A stretch of 64,000 nt of DNA, from assembly GCA_965644295.1 (NCBI GenBank), contig CBFFRP010000134.1, positions 222,294-286,293 of the forward strand. Direction: 5' to 3'. The notes beneath the pieces are model-generated. The model saw only the letters and a list, made by a program, of their open reading frames with translations, ran no database searches and had not been told where the DNA came from. Shown piece by piece: positions 9,861 through 21,787 of this stretch. The stretch is from Paraphysomonas bandaiensis. Lineage: Eukaryota; Chrysophyceae. Within the stretch, counting starts at the first letter, position 1, and the number at the start of each line of letters is the position of its first letter. The translations under genes and the position numbers were made by a program.

Positions 9861-11223
9861 ATGTTTACTCGTACACATAATATTAATTATCATACAAAAT
9901 CTGTAACAGCTCTGAAGTATTCATCTGATGGGTGTCTATTAGCATCTGCATGTGAGTGTTATTGCCATACAGTCCATACTATACTTAATATATATATATA
10001 TAGCTGCGGATCAGACATGCGGTATATGTGATGTAAATAATGGCAAGAAGGTAGCAACACTTAATGGAAGGCATACAGAGGGTTTGAATGATGTCGAGTG
10101 GCTATCTAATCGCTATATAGCGACAGCTTCAGATGATAAGAATATCATTGTTTGGGATATTGAGAAAGTAAATTCTTTAGATATCTTAGTTTGTTTTTGA
10201 CATTCTGTAGGGGGCGGCTATATCTACGTTATCAGGCCACCAGAACTTTGTGACTTCTCTTTCGAGTCATCCATCTCAGAGTTTGCTGTTGTCTGGGTCG
10301 GAAGATGAGACTATTCGTGTGTGGGACATAAGATCTACTGGTAGCTGTGTATGCACAGTTCCTGCTCACTCTGAGCCGGTGACCTCCGTGCAATTTCATC
10401 CATCTGGTATGTGTACCGGTACCAGATGTTAAGTACTTAGATTGTTTGTGTGCAGGCTGGGACATGCTCAGCTCCAGCTACGATGGACTTCTCAGAGTAT
10501 GGGATGCGCGAAACGGTGCTTGCCGGAGAACAATACAGCACGAAAATCAGACCCCTATGTGCGTACATCATACTATAATTCGATTTTCTTTGGTCACATT
10601 GTATTAGTGCCCACGCGACGTACTCTCCCAACGGCCGCTACATCCTGACGAATGCCTTAGACAGTACTTTGCGACTAATTCGACCACTAGCAGGCGAGTC
10701 AGGACCGAAAGAAGGTCCCCGGGGTACTTATCGGTGTGCCGTTGGAAGAACCTCGGAGATGAAACGGTTCACTGGACATGTCAGTACTCGTTTCGCTTCT
10801 CCGTCGCTGTTCATACCAGGCTCTAATGGAACTCTGGATGAGAACGATAGAGAAGGACAGATAGCTTCAATAGAAGACAGCCAGGAGCCACAGAGTAAAA
10901 AGAAACAAAAAGGACGTAGTAATCTAGGAGATAGAGACCTAGTTGTAAGCGGTTCGGAAGACGGCGGGGTTAGTTGTGTATCGTAATACCGATTTCGTGT
11001 GACATATATGTACTTGTAGATATATATGTGGGACCTGAACACACAGAAGGTAGAGGCCGTTTTAGAAGAGCACCAGGGTAAGTTAAATCATACCTCCGTA
11101 AAGTTTTTCATGGTAAAATTAGGTCATATCCTTGCTTTGGATTATAATCCGGCTCAAAAAATGCTTGCATCTGGTGGTGGTGGACAAGATTTCAGCTTCA
11201 ACATATGGGCCCACTATTCTTAG
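9861..11223 (+). CDS. WD40 protein WDR5/Swd3 (COMPASS/SET1 complex subunit)
   Basis: Seven exons close in frame: 9861-9951, 10004-10167, 10211-10406, 10456-10558, 10608-10968, 11020-11077, 11123-11223 (357 aa). WD repeats are clear: YIATASDDKNIIVWDIEK, LLLSGSEDETIRVWDIRS, MLSSSYDGLLRVWDARNG, YILTNALDSTLRLIRPL, VVSGSEDGGIYMWDLNTQK and a last blade ending FNIW. The phrases match WDR5 blades in order, including PAHSEPVTSVQFHPSGWDML and the LTNALDSTLRL blade. WDR5 is the arginine-binding scaffold of H3K4 methyltransferase complexes. Unlike human WDR5 (334 aa), an insertion between the penultimate blades contains a basic patch QSKKKQKGR. The N-terminal blade starts almost at the ATG, so no long tail exists. 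Introns are 42-52 nt. Confidence 0.85.
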
Positions 11224-13185
11224 TATATTTAACTTGTTCGTATGTGTTCGCGTATAAAAAGTGTGCTGGTGTGTTTACTGCAAGATTTTTTACTCTTCTA
11301 AATTATGGCTTTATACTTTATAGAGATACCTGTCAATGAATTTGTAAGAACTATTGTAGTGATCGAAATCTATTTTATTAGACTGTATTTTAGATCTACA
11401 CAGTAGAAATCACCGCTTTACTCAGCTACTAGTACATTTATAGTATAACTAGTACTGTAGCGAGAAGCGATAAATATAAATACAACGAGCCTATAGTGAA
11501 GGTATTACGGCTACGACAGCTAAATTGTAATATTGTCGTAGTCATTTTTTTGAGTTCATAGAGGCCTGAGATTAATATTTACAAATACAAAAAATAACCT
11601 AAAGGTGTCTATGAAGTCTATATCTGTTAAAGTAAATACTAAATAAAGATTGAATATACCCCTAAAATTTAGAGGAAGTTAGCGCTATGTCAGCATTCAG
11701 TATTCTAATATAGAAACGTTTATTATAAATCTACATCTAGTTAATAGATATCCCAAATATATGATGTGCTATACATAGCAACCACATAGTCGTCTTGTGT
11801 AATAGGTCTATTATAAATCCCTAGAAAGCCTCATTCACAAAAGTTGGTATGTGGACTCCCTCGCATGGAGCTATGCTTACAAAACTTTCCTCTGCAGATA
11901 ATCGCGGGCACTATTACACAAAATTACGACATCGAAACGTGAGCACTTCTCATCATTGAATACAAAATAACGTTGAACAATAACACAGTAGATGTTTTTC
12001 GAGTTATTTTCCCAGACCTTATTGTTTCCAGACGATCCATATCCGACTGTCATGGGCTGAAGTCCGTAGTAGGAGCGTAGCCTTGTATCAATATCTTGCT
12101 TGGACTGATATTGTCAATACAATATATTATTCAAACCACTCTAGTTATGGAATAATGAGTTCATAGCAGTAAAGCTATACCAACGCAACATTCAGCAATT
12201 ATAAATAAAGGGGATAGAAGAAAGGAAACATATGCATGAGGACTCCACTGTCTAACAAGTGAATCTGCAGACCCATGCGGTCTCAACACACAATATTCGT
12301 GACTATAAAAAGTTTCCCTTCTTAAAAGTCATGAAACTTTTGTTTATAACTGTTCGAGGTGCTGGGACAACACCCGCCATTGTCCCCCTCGCTAGCTATA
12401 CATAGTCATTGTCCTGTCATGCTCCAACATGACCACATGGAATTAAGGTGATGTTTCATCTACTATCAATGCATCTCTACTCTCTATCATGCCTGAATAG
12501 TCGATAATGGACACTATATATTACCACTTAAAGATATTCTTGATGATATTAACGTAAATTCCTATATGTTATTTCATGCGCTGCTGTGTTTTTTTTGAAG
12601 ACAGAGCAGACCTGGTCGGTAATAATGACCGCTCAGGGTCTCAGGTCTTGCGGTTATATATAGAAATCATCGGATAAGCTCGAAATTTACCCTAAAATTG
12701 TGTGTTTTAGGGGTAATTTTTTCCATTATTACCCAGAATTAATAATATACCAGAGTGTTTGCGATATCAAATATAGTACTTTTGTATTTTTGGATGAATG
12801 AACCTAAAAAAAAACATGATAATACAAGGGGTGGTCGTCTATATCGATTTCATCAATATTTAATTTTCATTGAAAAGTCATTGTTTTTCAGTGAAAAGTG
12901 AAAAAAGTGACTTTTTAATGAAATAAAGGATGACTTTTCAATGATAAACACCCCCAGAGAAATAAAAGCCTCAGAGAGGTGTATGTACAGTATGTACAAG
13001 ATGAGTATGATGTTTGGCTGATGCAGAATTGATAATGAAGTGCTTAATGTGTATCTTGTAGAGTCATTCACTTCACTCATACAATCAGAATATATTTAGA
13101 TACATACACACACATCTATCTGCATATACATATACACTCATACACACACATCTATCTGCATATACATATACACACTCATATCATA
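11224..13185. other. Long intergenic region with a foldback repeat
   Basis: About 2 kb without a supported gene. Contents are AT-rich sequence, a foldback repeat at 12868-12943, and just before the next start codon two copies of a ~43-bp segment rich in ACACATCTATCTGCATATAC (about 13105-13178). Confidence 0.5.
12868..12943. repeat. Foldback (MITE-like) repeat, copy 1
   Basis: The ends are inverted: CATTGAAAAGTCATTG at the left and ATGACTTTTCAATG at the right. The interior has GTGAAAAGTGAAAAAAGTGA. A relative with the same arrangement lies at 51322-51390. Confidence 0.65.
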
Positions 13186-16100
13186 ATGAACGCTGTGATA
13201 TTATCCCTCACAGTCATACATGCCACTAGAATGCTGAATTCCTTAACATCCATACCAATCCACAATATCCTACATCCTAATTTACATATCTACTCCACTA
13301 TAGGGTCTGCATACAGTGTATGTAGCTGTATGGACTGGACTATCATACATACTGAACAAGACACGCTATGTTCGATATGTACAACAAATCACACAATGTT
13401 TACAAATAAAAAGATTGAATTATTAATAAATAAAAGAAATCAAACCATCATAATTCCATATATAAAGAATAATATGATGAAACAGATGTGTATTGGTAGC
13501 ATTAATGATAGCACTGTATTAACTATAGGAGATCATGCATCTACTTCTCATATATGTTCACCAACAATTAATATTATGCGGCCTGTTATCTTTGATGTAT
13601 ACTTACTATCTGATTGGTATACTATTGGATTGATAATGAACGAAACCTCAACACATTCATCTCGTTGGCCCTCTATATGCTCCAGTTTAGAGATTGCATT
13701 GTCACCTAATAGTTTAGGTAATAGCGAGAATATTTTTGTGACAATAACTGGAAATGATCGGAAGGTATCGTCATTGCCCTATTGGTTGAACCTGTGTGGT
13801 TTACAGGGATTGCCAGTGACGGTTTATCAACGAAACAGGCGATATATTGAATCGTATGGCTACTGCACTGTCCAGCGGGTGGAGAATCTAAATCAAGAGA
13901 GTATCGAATCTCCAGCGTCATTGTTGTGTCTGGAAGATGTTATGCGGTTGTTATTACCATACCCCTTGCAGGAATCTAAAATGATATATGCTTCTGCACT
14001 TGGTATTGATGTAATATCTGGGAAAACAAACGTTAGCAGTTCATTGTTCATCGCGGAGTTGGGTGGTGTCCTAAAAACACTTCAAGATATTCAGACAACG
14101 GGTGGTGTAATAGAGGTCCGGTCAATGTGGAGATCACTTGTTGAAGAATTATTGATTCTGGATGAAGATGTATCTGTTATTCGGGAACTAACAACTGCTG
14201 TCGTAAGCGCGGAGAGTTCTGAACAATGGGAGGAGTCATTTTCGAACTTAGTTGTAGCATGGGGTGAATTATTTGGAGTAGGAGACACATCTACAACTAG
14301 CGAAACCAGACATCTACGCAATAGGTACAGGCTACTGGAAGGAATGCATATTCTGTCGAATAAGTATTTCCTTGAAGCGTGTTCAGGGCGTATTGAATTC
14401 TATCTTTGTTTGAGTGGTGAGGCCAGGAGGCAGATTGGAAATTTGATTGCTTCGTATGGACAATTTATACATGACTCGGTGCCTCTCGGTAAGCATCTAG
14501 CGCTAGCTCTGACAGCACTGGGAAGTTCTATTCAGAACTCCTTTGCTCCACGGAAACAATGCTTGTCCAGGGACCACTTTAAGCCTACGTCACCACCCCT
14601 CCACCGGTTTCTCTCGTTTTCAACAATCCATGTAATGATATATATCTCCACTGCCGACCATGGAGAAGTAGTTAACCACCTTCAACATTGGAGAGTCTCA
14701 TGTCCTAGCTGTGCGATTGTGACACTGTATTCGATTACCACTCTAGATGGTATAGAATCGGGCCGCGAAGGGGAACATATGCGGGAAGTTGTACTTCACC
14801 TGGAGGATTATTTGCGTCACGTGGCAGTGGAACCTGACATTGTTGTTGTGCTTTTGGGCTTGGAGAGTGTGAAAGCCTTCAGGACTCCTGGAGGCACGGG
14901 GATTATACCAGAAGTAGTTATTGGCGAGGATAATAATTTTCGACTCCACTCTCCTCTTCTTGTTGCCGCTTCTTGTGCGATTCCTCCCTCTGTGGACAGT
15001 GAATGTCTATGCACTCTAGATGTTCGTGCCTTGGCGGCCACTGTCCCGGAAATGTGGAATGTGCTTGAAGCTATATCGATAAACCCATTGTCGAGCTATA
15101 CTAGCGATGCTATTAGACATGCGTTAGAAGAATATATTATATTGAATTCAGATAGCGTTCTTTTGGACGGTGATGGCACCTTTTTTGACTTTAATATCAT
15201 GACCCAAGATTCAGCAGTAGATATTTCGTCGAGATACGAAGATTATACAGTTCAACTCAAGCAGGTGGAGGAGGATATTGTAGGTATATTAAACAGTTCG
15301 GACACGTGGATGGTGGGTAAATTTATGCTAGTTTGATATTTGTAACTCTTTCAGCAGAGCCTGTTTAAGGATAGAATATTAGATGGATTTCTTAAAGGCA
15401 ATTATATGGTTGCCTTGTATCTGGCACAATTTGTGTTTTTGTTCGCGCCACAAAGTGTCTTGTATTCAACGATAAATATCATTCACCAGGTGCGCAAGCT
15501 CTGATTTCTTGAATGAATTGTAGTCATTCAAATTAATAGATACCACGTACTCTTAAGTTTGTTTCTGACTTGACATCTGTGGAGGAGAAGCTGGCTGCAA
15601 TCGAGTACTTGGAAAGCGCTAGTGTTAGCATTCTTGACATCAATCCTTATGGTATACGCGTCTCTCACCCTGAAAAGTTCGCTTTGATGTTTAAGACAGA
15701 TCTTGAGTGTTGCGGCGATGACCTCGTGCTAGCTAAAGAGCATATTATACATATGAGATTGAGTATGCTAAGGGCGATAGAAGGTTTTTATCTGGATTTA
15801 GGTAAAATATGTAAGCTTGAAATTCGGCATCTATAACTTTGGAGAAGGAAACTGGAATACGGTTGTAGATAGATATAAAGATCGCATGCCTCCTCCCACC
15901 TACGATGAGGTACGTATGGCAAGGAAGGAATGGTATTCCCAGCGCCAATCTCTAACGAGATTACCGAATGGCGAAATCAAGACGCACTATTTCACTTATG
16001 CCAATGAACATAGAGATGGCCTCGTAAGCCTTGTGCGTAGTGCATTATTTAGCGATATAGAAGTGCAGGTATGTGGACCGCAATATTGCTTATATGCTGT

Positions 16101-16982
16101 AATTATGATGTGCAGATTGTGGGTATGGGTGAGAAATGGAGTGGTTTCTGGCAGAAATTCAGAGGGTATTGGAATGCAATTGATGATTCAGATATTATAG
16201 ATGATGACGTTATTGTACTGATTGACGCATATGATGTGCTATTGTTTCCACAAGCGAAGCGTATAGGGGAGGTAAGTTGTGTATGAGTGAAATCATTACA
16301 GCATATGAGTACTACACAGGTTCTTGAGGTATCCCAAACCGCTATTGTAAGTTGTGTTGAAAACGGTGTCCATATCGACAAAGCAAGTGCGTTGAATTAT
16401 TCTTCATATTAGCAATGAAATTTATTCTATAAATTCACGATGTAGGTGCCTGGTACTACAGTCGAGGTGGTACTACAGAAAATATTTTCAACGCAAAGTT
16501 TATAAACAGCGGGTGCATAGCAGGAAGAGCGGGCCAGGTAATAAGTTGTTTACGGATATATTTGTTGTATCTAACATATTTCTGCAGATAAAGCAGTTTC
16601 TTCTAGACGCTCTGGATCGCATGAGTTTTGATCCGGACGATCAGACAGCAACTATGTCATATTCATTTCGAAATCCCCATGTTCTTTCGCTGGATATGGA
16701 GCAAAACATGTTCTTGTGTGCATATAAAGAATCGCCCAAGTCGTTTGCAGTCCGAGCCGAAAGTTGTAATTTAGAATTTAATGGTAACTATACAAGTGCA
16801 GGCATTGTACATATGAATGGTGCCACTTACAAGATAATGTCGGAGAGGTACTAAGCTACTATCTGTATTTTATGTCCGCTGCTAATTACTTCTTGCTTTG
16901 CTTCAGACTGCTTTCTGCTTTGGAATTATGTATGTCAGGACAAGGCCGTGAAAACTATCAGACCATGGAAGCAGCACAATGA
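13186..16982 (+). CDS. Putative glycosyltransferase with PLOD-like domain and long novel N-terminus
   Basis: Exons: 13186-15312, 15358-15489, 15540 to about 15790, about 15800-16068, 16116-16271, 16320-16386, 16446-16537, 16588-16847, 16907-16982; roughly 1,200 aa. One junction near 15790-15830 is unresolved (frame change with no good intron). The C-terminal ~300 residues match the glycosyltransferase domain of procollagen-lysine hydroxylase/glycosyltransferases: IVGMGEKWSGFWQKF, DDDVIVLIDAYDVLLF (metal-binding D-x-Y-D), CVENGVHIDKASAW, FNAKFINSGCIAGRA, SFDPDDQTATMSYSF, LDMEQNMFLC and IVHMNGATYK. No hydroxylase domain follows. The first ~850 residues are unrecognised; the N-terminus (MNAVILSLTVIH) could be a weak signal peptide. 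A stretch around IYISTADHGEVVNHLQHWRV and EPDIVVVLLGLESVKAF may be a second, degenerate transferase fold. Such enzymes usually glycosylate proteins in the ER/Golgi; the acceptor is unknown. Confidence 0.68.
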
Positions 16983-17578
16983 AGCTATTTTTCATAGTAA
17001 TATCTATACTCGGTCTATTTTAGCTGTGCTACAAGGATAATGGATATTGCTATGTGACGGGAGATTGCTATTGCATATAATGCATATAGATAGTGTGTTA
17101 CTTTTGTGTTATTTTACTGTGGTAAATTTTCTTTGAATATGGCAATGTGTTATTGCTATCGATAGAATGTATTAAATGTAACTATAATTTGATCTTATAA
17201 TATTAACATGCGCTGATCTTATGTGAATACACAAATTTTATGTGCAGTGTGGAATAAAATTAATTTGCCATGAAGTAGATGTTGTCATTATATGTATTGT
17301 AGTACAAAAAACTATTAAGATTTCTTTACTTCTGTAGGCACTTTCGTGAGTAGATAACAATATTGGTTGTAGGTGTTCTGATTGGAGTTACTTGTAACTG
17401 CACACCGACTTACTCTGTACTATGTGCAGTTTTCATTCTACATATGCGCAATACTTTTAGAACCATTTAATTTAACAGAAAACTATGAGAGCTACCGTTG
17501 TTTCTGATATTAAAGTTAAATTAGGAAATTTTATAGTTATTTTGTTATTTTAGTATACTATAATGTATAATATACCCT
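16983..17578. other. Intergenic, nothing recognised
   Basis: AT-rich 3' flank of the glycosyltransferase gene with no supported gene, ending at the start of the interspersed repeat that borders the MULE. Confidence 0.5.
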
Positions 17579-17789
17579 CAACAAAGTCGGATTCGCACCT
17601 TTTCGTGGTGTTATGGGGAATAAAAACCGGAGATATTTCGCCGGGAGACTAACGTGAGCCGCATAATATATAGTCAGCAAATATTGTTCTGCCCACTCCT
17701 TGCCAAACGGCTTCTGTGGTGGTACAAGGGACACTAATTAGTGTCAAGTTGTGTAGACGTCATTGGGCCTTAAGTCGATGTGATGATGA
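17579..17789 (+). repeat. Interspersed repeat family R1, left fragment
   Basis: Begins CAACAAAGTCGGATTCGCAC and contains CGGAGATA and ATATATAGTCAGCAAATA, then GTGTAGACGTCATTGGGCC. It matches the repeat segment of every NTF2 unit (for example 58202-58467) and, inverted, sequences at 20798-21117 and 37640-38066. It abuts the MULE insertion. Confidence 0.8.
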
Positions 17790-20367
17790 CCAAAGCTGAT
17801 AAGGTTTTTTTGCGGCCCGCCAGGGCCCTCGGCCCTCGCGGGCCCGCGGCCCCCCGCGGGCCCTCTAAAATTAATTTTTTTCAGTTTTTGCCTCCTGAAG
17901 ATTTTGATTTGTTATATTATTTCAGTTATTGTCTTTTAAAGATTTCGAGTTTTGAAAAAACTAATGTGATTAGTTTTTAATTTCGACTTTTTGAAAACTT
18001 AATACAAATTCATTAATAATTTTGTCATCAAGCAGGCGATTAATAATGCATGATTCTAATTCAGAAGAATCAGGGAGAAAAGATAGTTGTAATAGCGATG
18101 ATCTCCCTACAACTTTTCAGTGGGAAGGTTTCAGATACACTATCAAGCAGAGGAAGAGGCTTCAAGATGGTTCGGTATAATATATTCTCTATCAGTAAGC
18201 CACTGATCCATATATTTAGGAAATTTGAAGGGTTATTATCGGTGCTCAAAACACCGGAAAGGAAGAACATGTGGCTGTCCAGCTAAATTGACAATTCTTG
18301 TTCACGAGCAAGCAGAAGAATCTGATGAAAAACTGATAATTTCAAAGGGGAAAGAGGAGCACAAATGTGGTGCCGCCATCTTTATATTGCCTTCAGATTC
18401 ACCAACATCTGATGATAATTCCAAGGAGAGGTCGTCGTTTTGTAAAGGTGTATATGACGCAAGTGGTGAAATGAAACAACTTTGTGAAGCAATGGCGTTG
18501 AAAGATGTTTCGAAGTCCTCCATTGCGATTGCAAATGAAGTTGCGGAAACAACGCGAGCGAAATATAAGCAGCTCGGTGAGAAAATTGATATTTTTTTGT
18601 TTTTGCTGTTTTCACTTCATTTTCTTTTGCTTATTTCGGTAGGAATGCCATATAGATATCTCGAAACGTCGAAACTCAAAGCTTTGGTGTATCAGTGTAG
18701 ACGTTTAGAGTTCAATGATTGGGAAGGAATTATATCGTCGTATCCGCTTGTGAACTGTGCTGATGACGACGAGAGACTATTTTTACAGTTCAATACTTCA
18801 ATCAATGTTAGCAATCAGATGCAGAAGATAATTGGCTTTGCACATCCTGATTTAATCAATATTGTAAAGGGTGGTCCGGTCCATCTGTTTATAGACTGTA
18901 CTTTTAAATGTGTGCCAAAGGGATTTTCTCAGTGTCTAGTAATTATGATATATGACTACGCCTCGTCCCTATACATTCCTGTATTTTATATATTGCTGCA
19001 ATCGAAGTTTGAAGAAGTGTATTCCATGGCTCTTTATTTGAGTAAGGCCTCAACAGATTTCATGATGGAGATCATCAATGGCTCAGTGGATTTCGAGAAG
19101 GGTCTGATGAATGCTATCAAACGGAACTTTGAGGGCAAGCCTGTAACTGGATGCGCGTTTCACTGGAAGCAAGCAATCCGTAGGAAATTGTTCAGCCTGG
19201 GTATTCCCGATGAGGTGATTACGCCATTGATGAATAAAACTGGTCTCATCAACATTCTATTAACAATTCCTATTGAAGATATTGAGCCTAAAGGGATACC
19301 ATATGTGCGCCAACATTTTGACGAAGGTGTTCACCGAGCCAAGTTTGACATATTCTGGAAATACTTCGTGAAGACCTGGATGCTCTCGTACGATCCTAAT
19401 GATTGGAATGTGCATGGCATTGTAACAGACGAGTCATCAACATCCCGCTTGATTAATAGAACCAACAATCCACTGGAAAGGTTTAACAGAAAGCTGAACG
19501 AGGCTTTTCCCACTGCGCATCCTTCCGTGGTGTTATATGTGAGTACTATTCGGAAGCTAAGTCAAGAATACGTCGAACTTCGAAACAAAATTCTCAGGGG
19601 TCATGCATCCCGGCCGAAACATCTGCCATTCCAGCAATTCACATTGCCAGAGGACTACGCTGCATTTGAAATGGACAGGTCAGTCCAAAGGACTAAGTTT
19701 GCGCAGCTCAACCAATACAAGTTTTTGATTGGGAAGAGCCACTATGATCCTGAGGATGGGTGCATGTACGAGGTGGTGAGAGTTGGATTTTACGAGGGGT
19801 CCATCGTTGGCTATCGCGAGCAGTGCCGACTGCAGAATGGATATGTTGTCGATGTACCCACTGATGATTGTATTTCAATTGAGGAGATAGTGAAATACAC
19901 TGGATGTGGCAAGGAGTCTACAGTGACAGCCGAAGACTGTGCTTTCACCGAGGAGATTGAGACATGCTGTGTTGCCGCCGGCAGGGCTCAGACCGGCGCC
20001 AAACGCCGGAATAGGGCCGGTGGGGCCGGCCCCGGCGTTGTTTAGGGGCGGGGGCCTGGGGGCAGTGGACGCCGGCTCGTAGAGTCGAAGCGTGGGGAGC
20101 CCCCAGCTCCGAAAAATGTTTTGGTATAAAGTTGCTCTTGCTTAAGATATTAATAACTCTTGCTAAATTTGACCCTTTGCTTTGTGCGTAATACTGCCCT
20201 TTGCTTTGTGCGTTATTGTTGCTTGTGGTTGTAGTGTGTGTTGTGTGTGTTTTTAATTAAGAATTATTGTTATTATTGTTAGTTGTAGTAGAGGGCCAAA
20301 TGCGGGCCGAGGGCCCTAGCGGGCCGAGGGCCAAAAAGGGCCAAAATTAAATTTTTCCCCAAAGCTG
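17790..20367 (+). mobile_element. MULE (Mutator-like) DNA transposon
   Basis: The element covers 17799-20358 and is bounded by the identical 9-mer CCAAAGCTG at 17790-17798 and 20359-20367, the duplication size expected of Mutator-like elements. Inside both ends are strongly GC-rich inverted blocks sharing AGGGCCCTCGGCCC (17805-17868 and, inverted, about 20293-20347), unlike the AT-rich surroundings. The terminal few bases match imperfectly, so exact ends are tentative. It contains a transposase gene that looks intact at 18046-20045, so the copy may be autonomous or only recently immobile. Confidence 0.8.
18046..20045 (+). CDS. MULE transposase with FLYWCH-type zinc finger
   Basis: Proposed exons 18046-18169, 18220-18576 and 18643-20045 give 627 aa. 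The first intron uses a poor donor (GTTCGG); the second (66 nt) is in frame, so reading through would only add a hydrophobic stretch. The N-terminus resembles a FLYWCH finger: YTIKQRKRLQDG, GYYRCSKHRKGRTCGCPAKL and a later EEHKCG supply the Cys/His ligands. The MULE DDE core shows VHLFIDCTFKCVPKGFSQCL (first catalytic Asp) and GCAFHWKQAIRRKLFSLGI (the C-x-x-H-W block between the later acidic residues). The protein would cut and paste the surrounding element. Codon use becomes GC-rich in the last ~20 codons (RAGGAGPG), merging with the GC-rich terminal sequence. No internal stop is present. Confidence 0.82.
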
Positions 20368-20797
20368 CCAATGGTGAAACGGTCAAACCCTGGTAAAATT
20401 TTGAAAATGTCAATTTAAGTTGAGTTTTTGATGCAGTAGGTGTGAAGAGAACGTGTTTTAAATGACATTTAATAAGTTTTATATTAGTTACAGATCAAAA
20501 ACGTGAGAGTGTAACGGTTACACTATACATGATGATATATATATATGCGTACTATAGTATACAAAGTTCTGTTGACTAATTATTAAAAATACTTAAAAGC
20601 GATAATAAACAGAACTTCTGGCACATTCGCTAGTAATGATAGATGCAGAATCAACTCACCTATCTCTACCAACCACTCCTTAGTGGGTTTCTCAATATAA
20701 CCTCACTTTTACTGGAAGGGATGTGAGGCTTACCCTGGTAGTTTTCATCTAGCTATTTATCTGGTGCAGATTCTTGACGCATATTGCTAATAATAAG
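20368..20797. other. Spacer between MULE and inverted repeat copy
   Basis: No gene recognised. AT-rich sequence with a short TATATA run; it may belong to an older element into which the MULE inserted. Confidence 0.45.
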
Positions 20798-21117
20798 ACT
20801 TGTGTAGACGACTTTGAGCCTTGACGAATTAAACAGGCATCCGGGAATAGGCGAAAACCTCATATGGGCATCCGAATTATTGGGTTGCCTGCTGAAAAGT
20901 CAAGCATCCGGGCTGGTCACCTTAAGGACTCAAAAATCCTGAAGTTAGCAGATGTCTCAACATGCTTTCTCACGTTTGCATTAAGTGATAGAACGGAGGT
21001 GGATGTACCTTGAAACTTTGGTGACGTACAAGCAGCCTTCGTAGCGCTAAATAGGAAAAGTATCTCCGGTACTTATCCCTCTTAACACCATGAAGAGGTG
21101 ATGATCCGACTTTGTTG
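20798..21117 (-). repeat. Interspersed repeat family R1, right fragment
   Basis: The plus strand starts CTTGTGTAGACGACTTTGAG and continues GGCATCCGGGA...CACCTTAAGGA.TC...CTGAAGT.AGCA, colinear with the NTF2-unit repeat. It then ends with CCGACTTTGTTG, the inverted form of the CAACAAAGTCGG terminus. Together with 17579-17789 this makes the outer ends inverted around the MULE, suggesting nested insertion. Confidence 0.75.
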
Positions 21118-21787
21118 AGGGAGTGATAGAACATGTTATTGAACGTTGTCAAATTGACAAACTTCTCTAGTTACAATAACGTTTGGTATTGGCCTCATCA
21201 ATATAATATAATATATATGATTCAAACCTAATCATATAAGACTATTGCATAGAGCTACGCATTATCACAGGTGAAACTGTATTTTATCCTCATCATCGGA
21301 AATTTAACACTACGTTCCAGCTCGCCCTCTGCAATATCTTGCTGCATACCAAATTATATTAAATTAATTTATATAATGCTCATGAACCATCAGTTTCATT
21401 ATGATACTGAGAAAAGCATGCCAGGACATCTAGTATACAAAATAAGTGTTAGTAATAACCAATCACTTGCTATAAAACAGTCTAACTACATAATATATTG
21501 CGTGAAATGGCAATGACCACAGTGACCACGCTATAAAAATCACGCGCGCAATTAATCTGGAGTCATCTGCAACACATATCAAACATGACAGCGTAGAGGT
21601 TTTGGTCATTATGTGATCTTATTAACTACAGTATTAAAAATGTAATTTACGCATGTATTTAAGTACTGACTAATGATATACGGTATACTAATATATCGCA
21701 AATGTATTATCTATATGTTGAGAGAAAACTGCAATAGTACCTGCAGGTTCAGTCAACGTACAGCATGACAAGTGAAAGCAGTGATCT
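21118..21787. other. Intergenic, nothing recognised
   Basis: AT-rich spacer without supported genes between the repeat and the hAT element. Confidence 0.5.

Noticed and set aside
12853-13080. 75-codon minus-strand frame
   Set aside because: Largely overlaps the foldback repeat and an AT-rich tract; low complexity.
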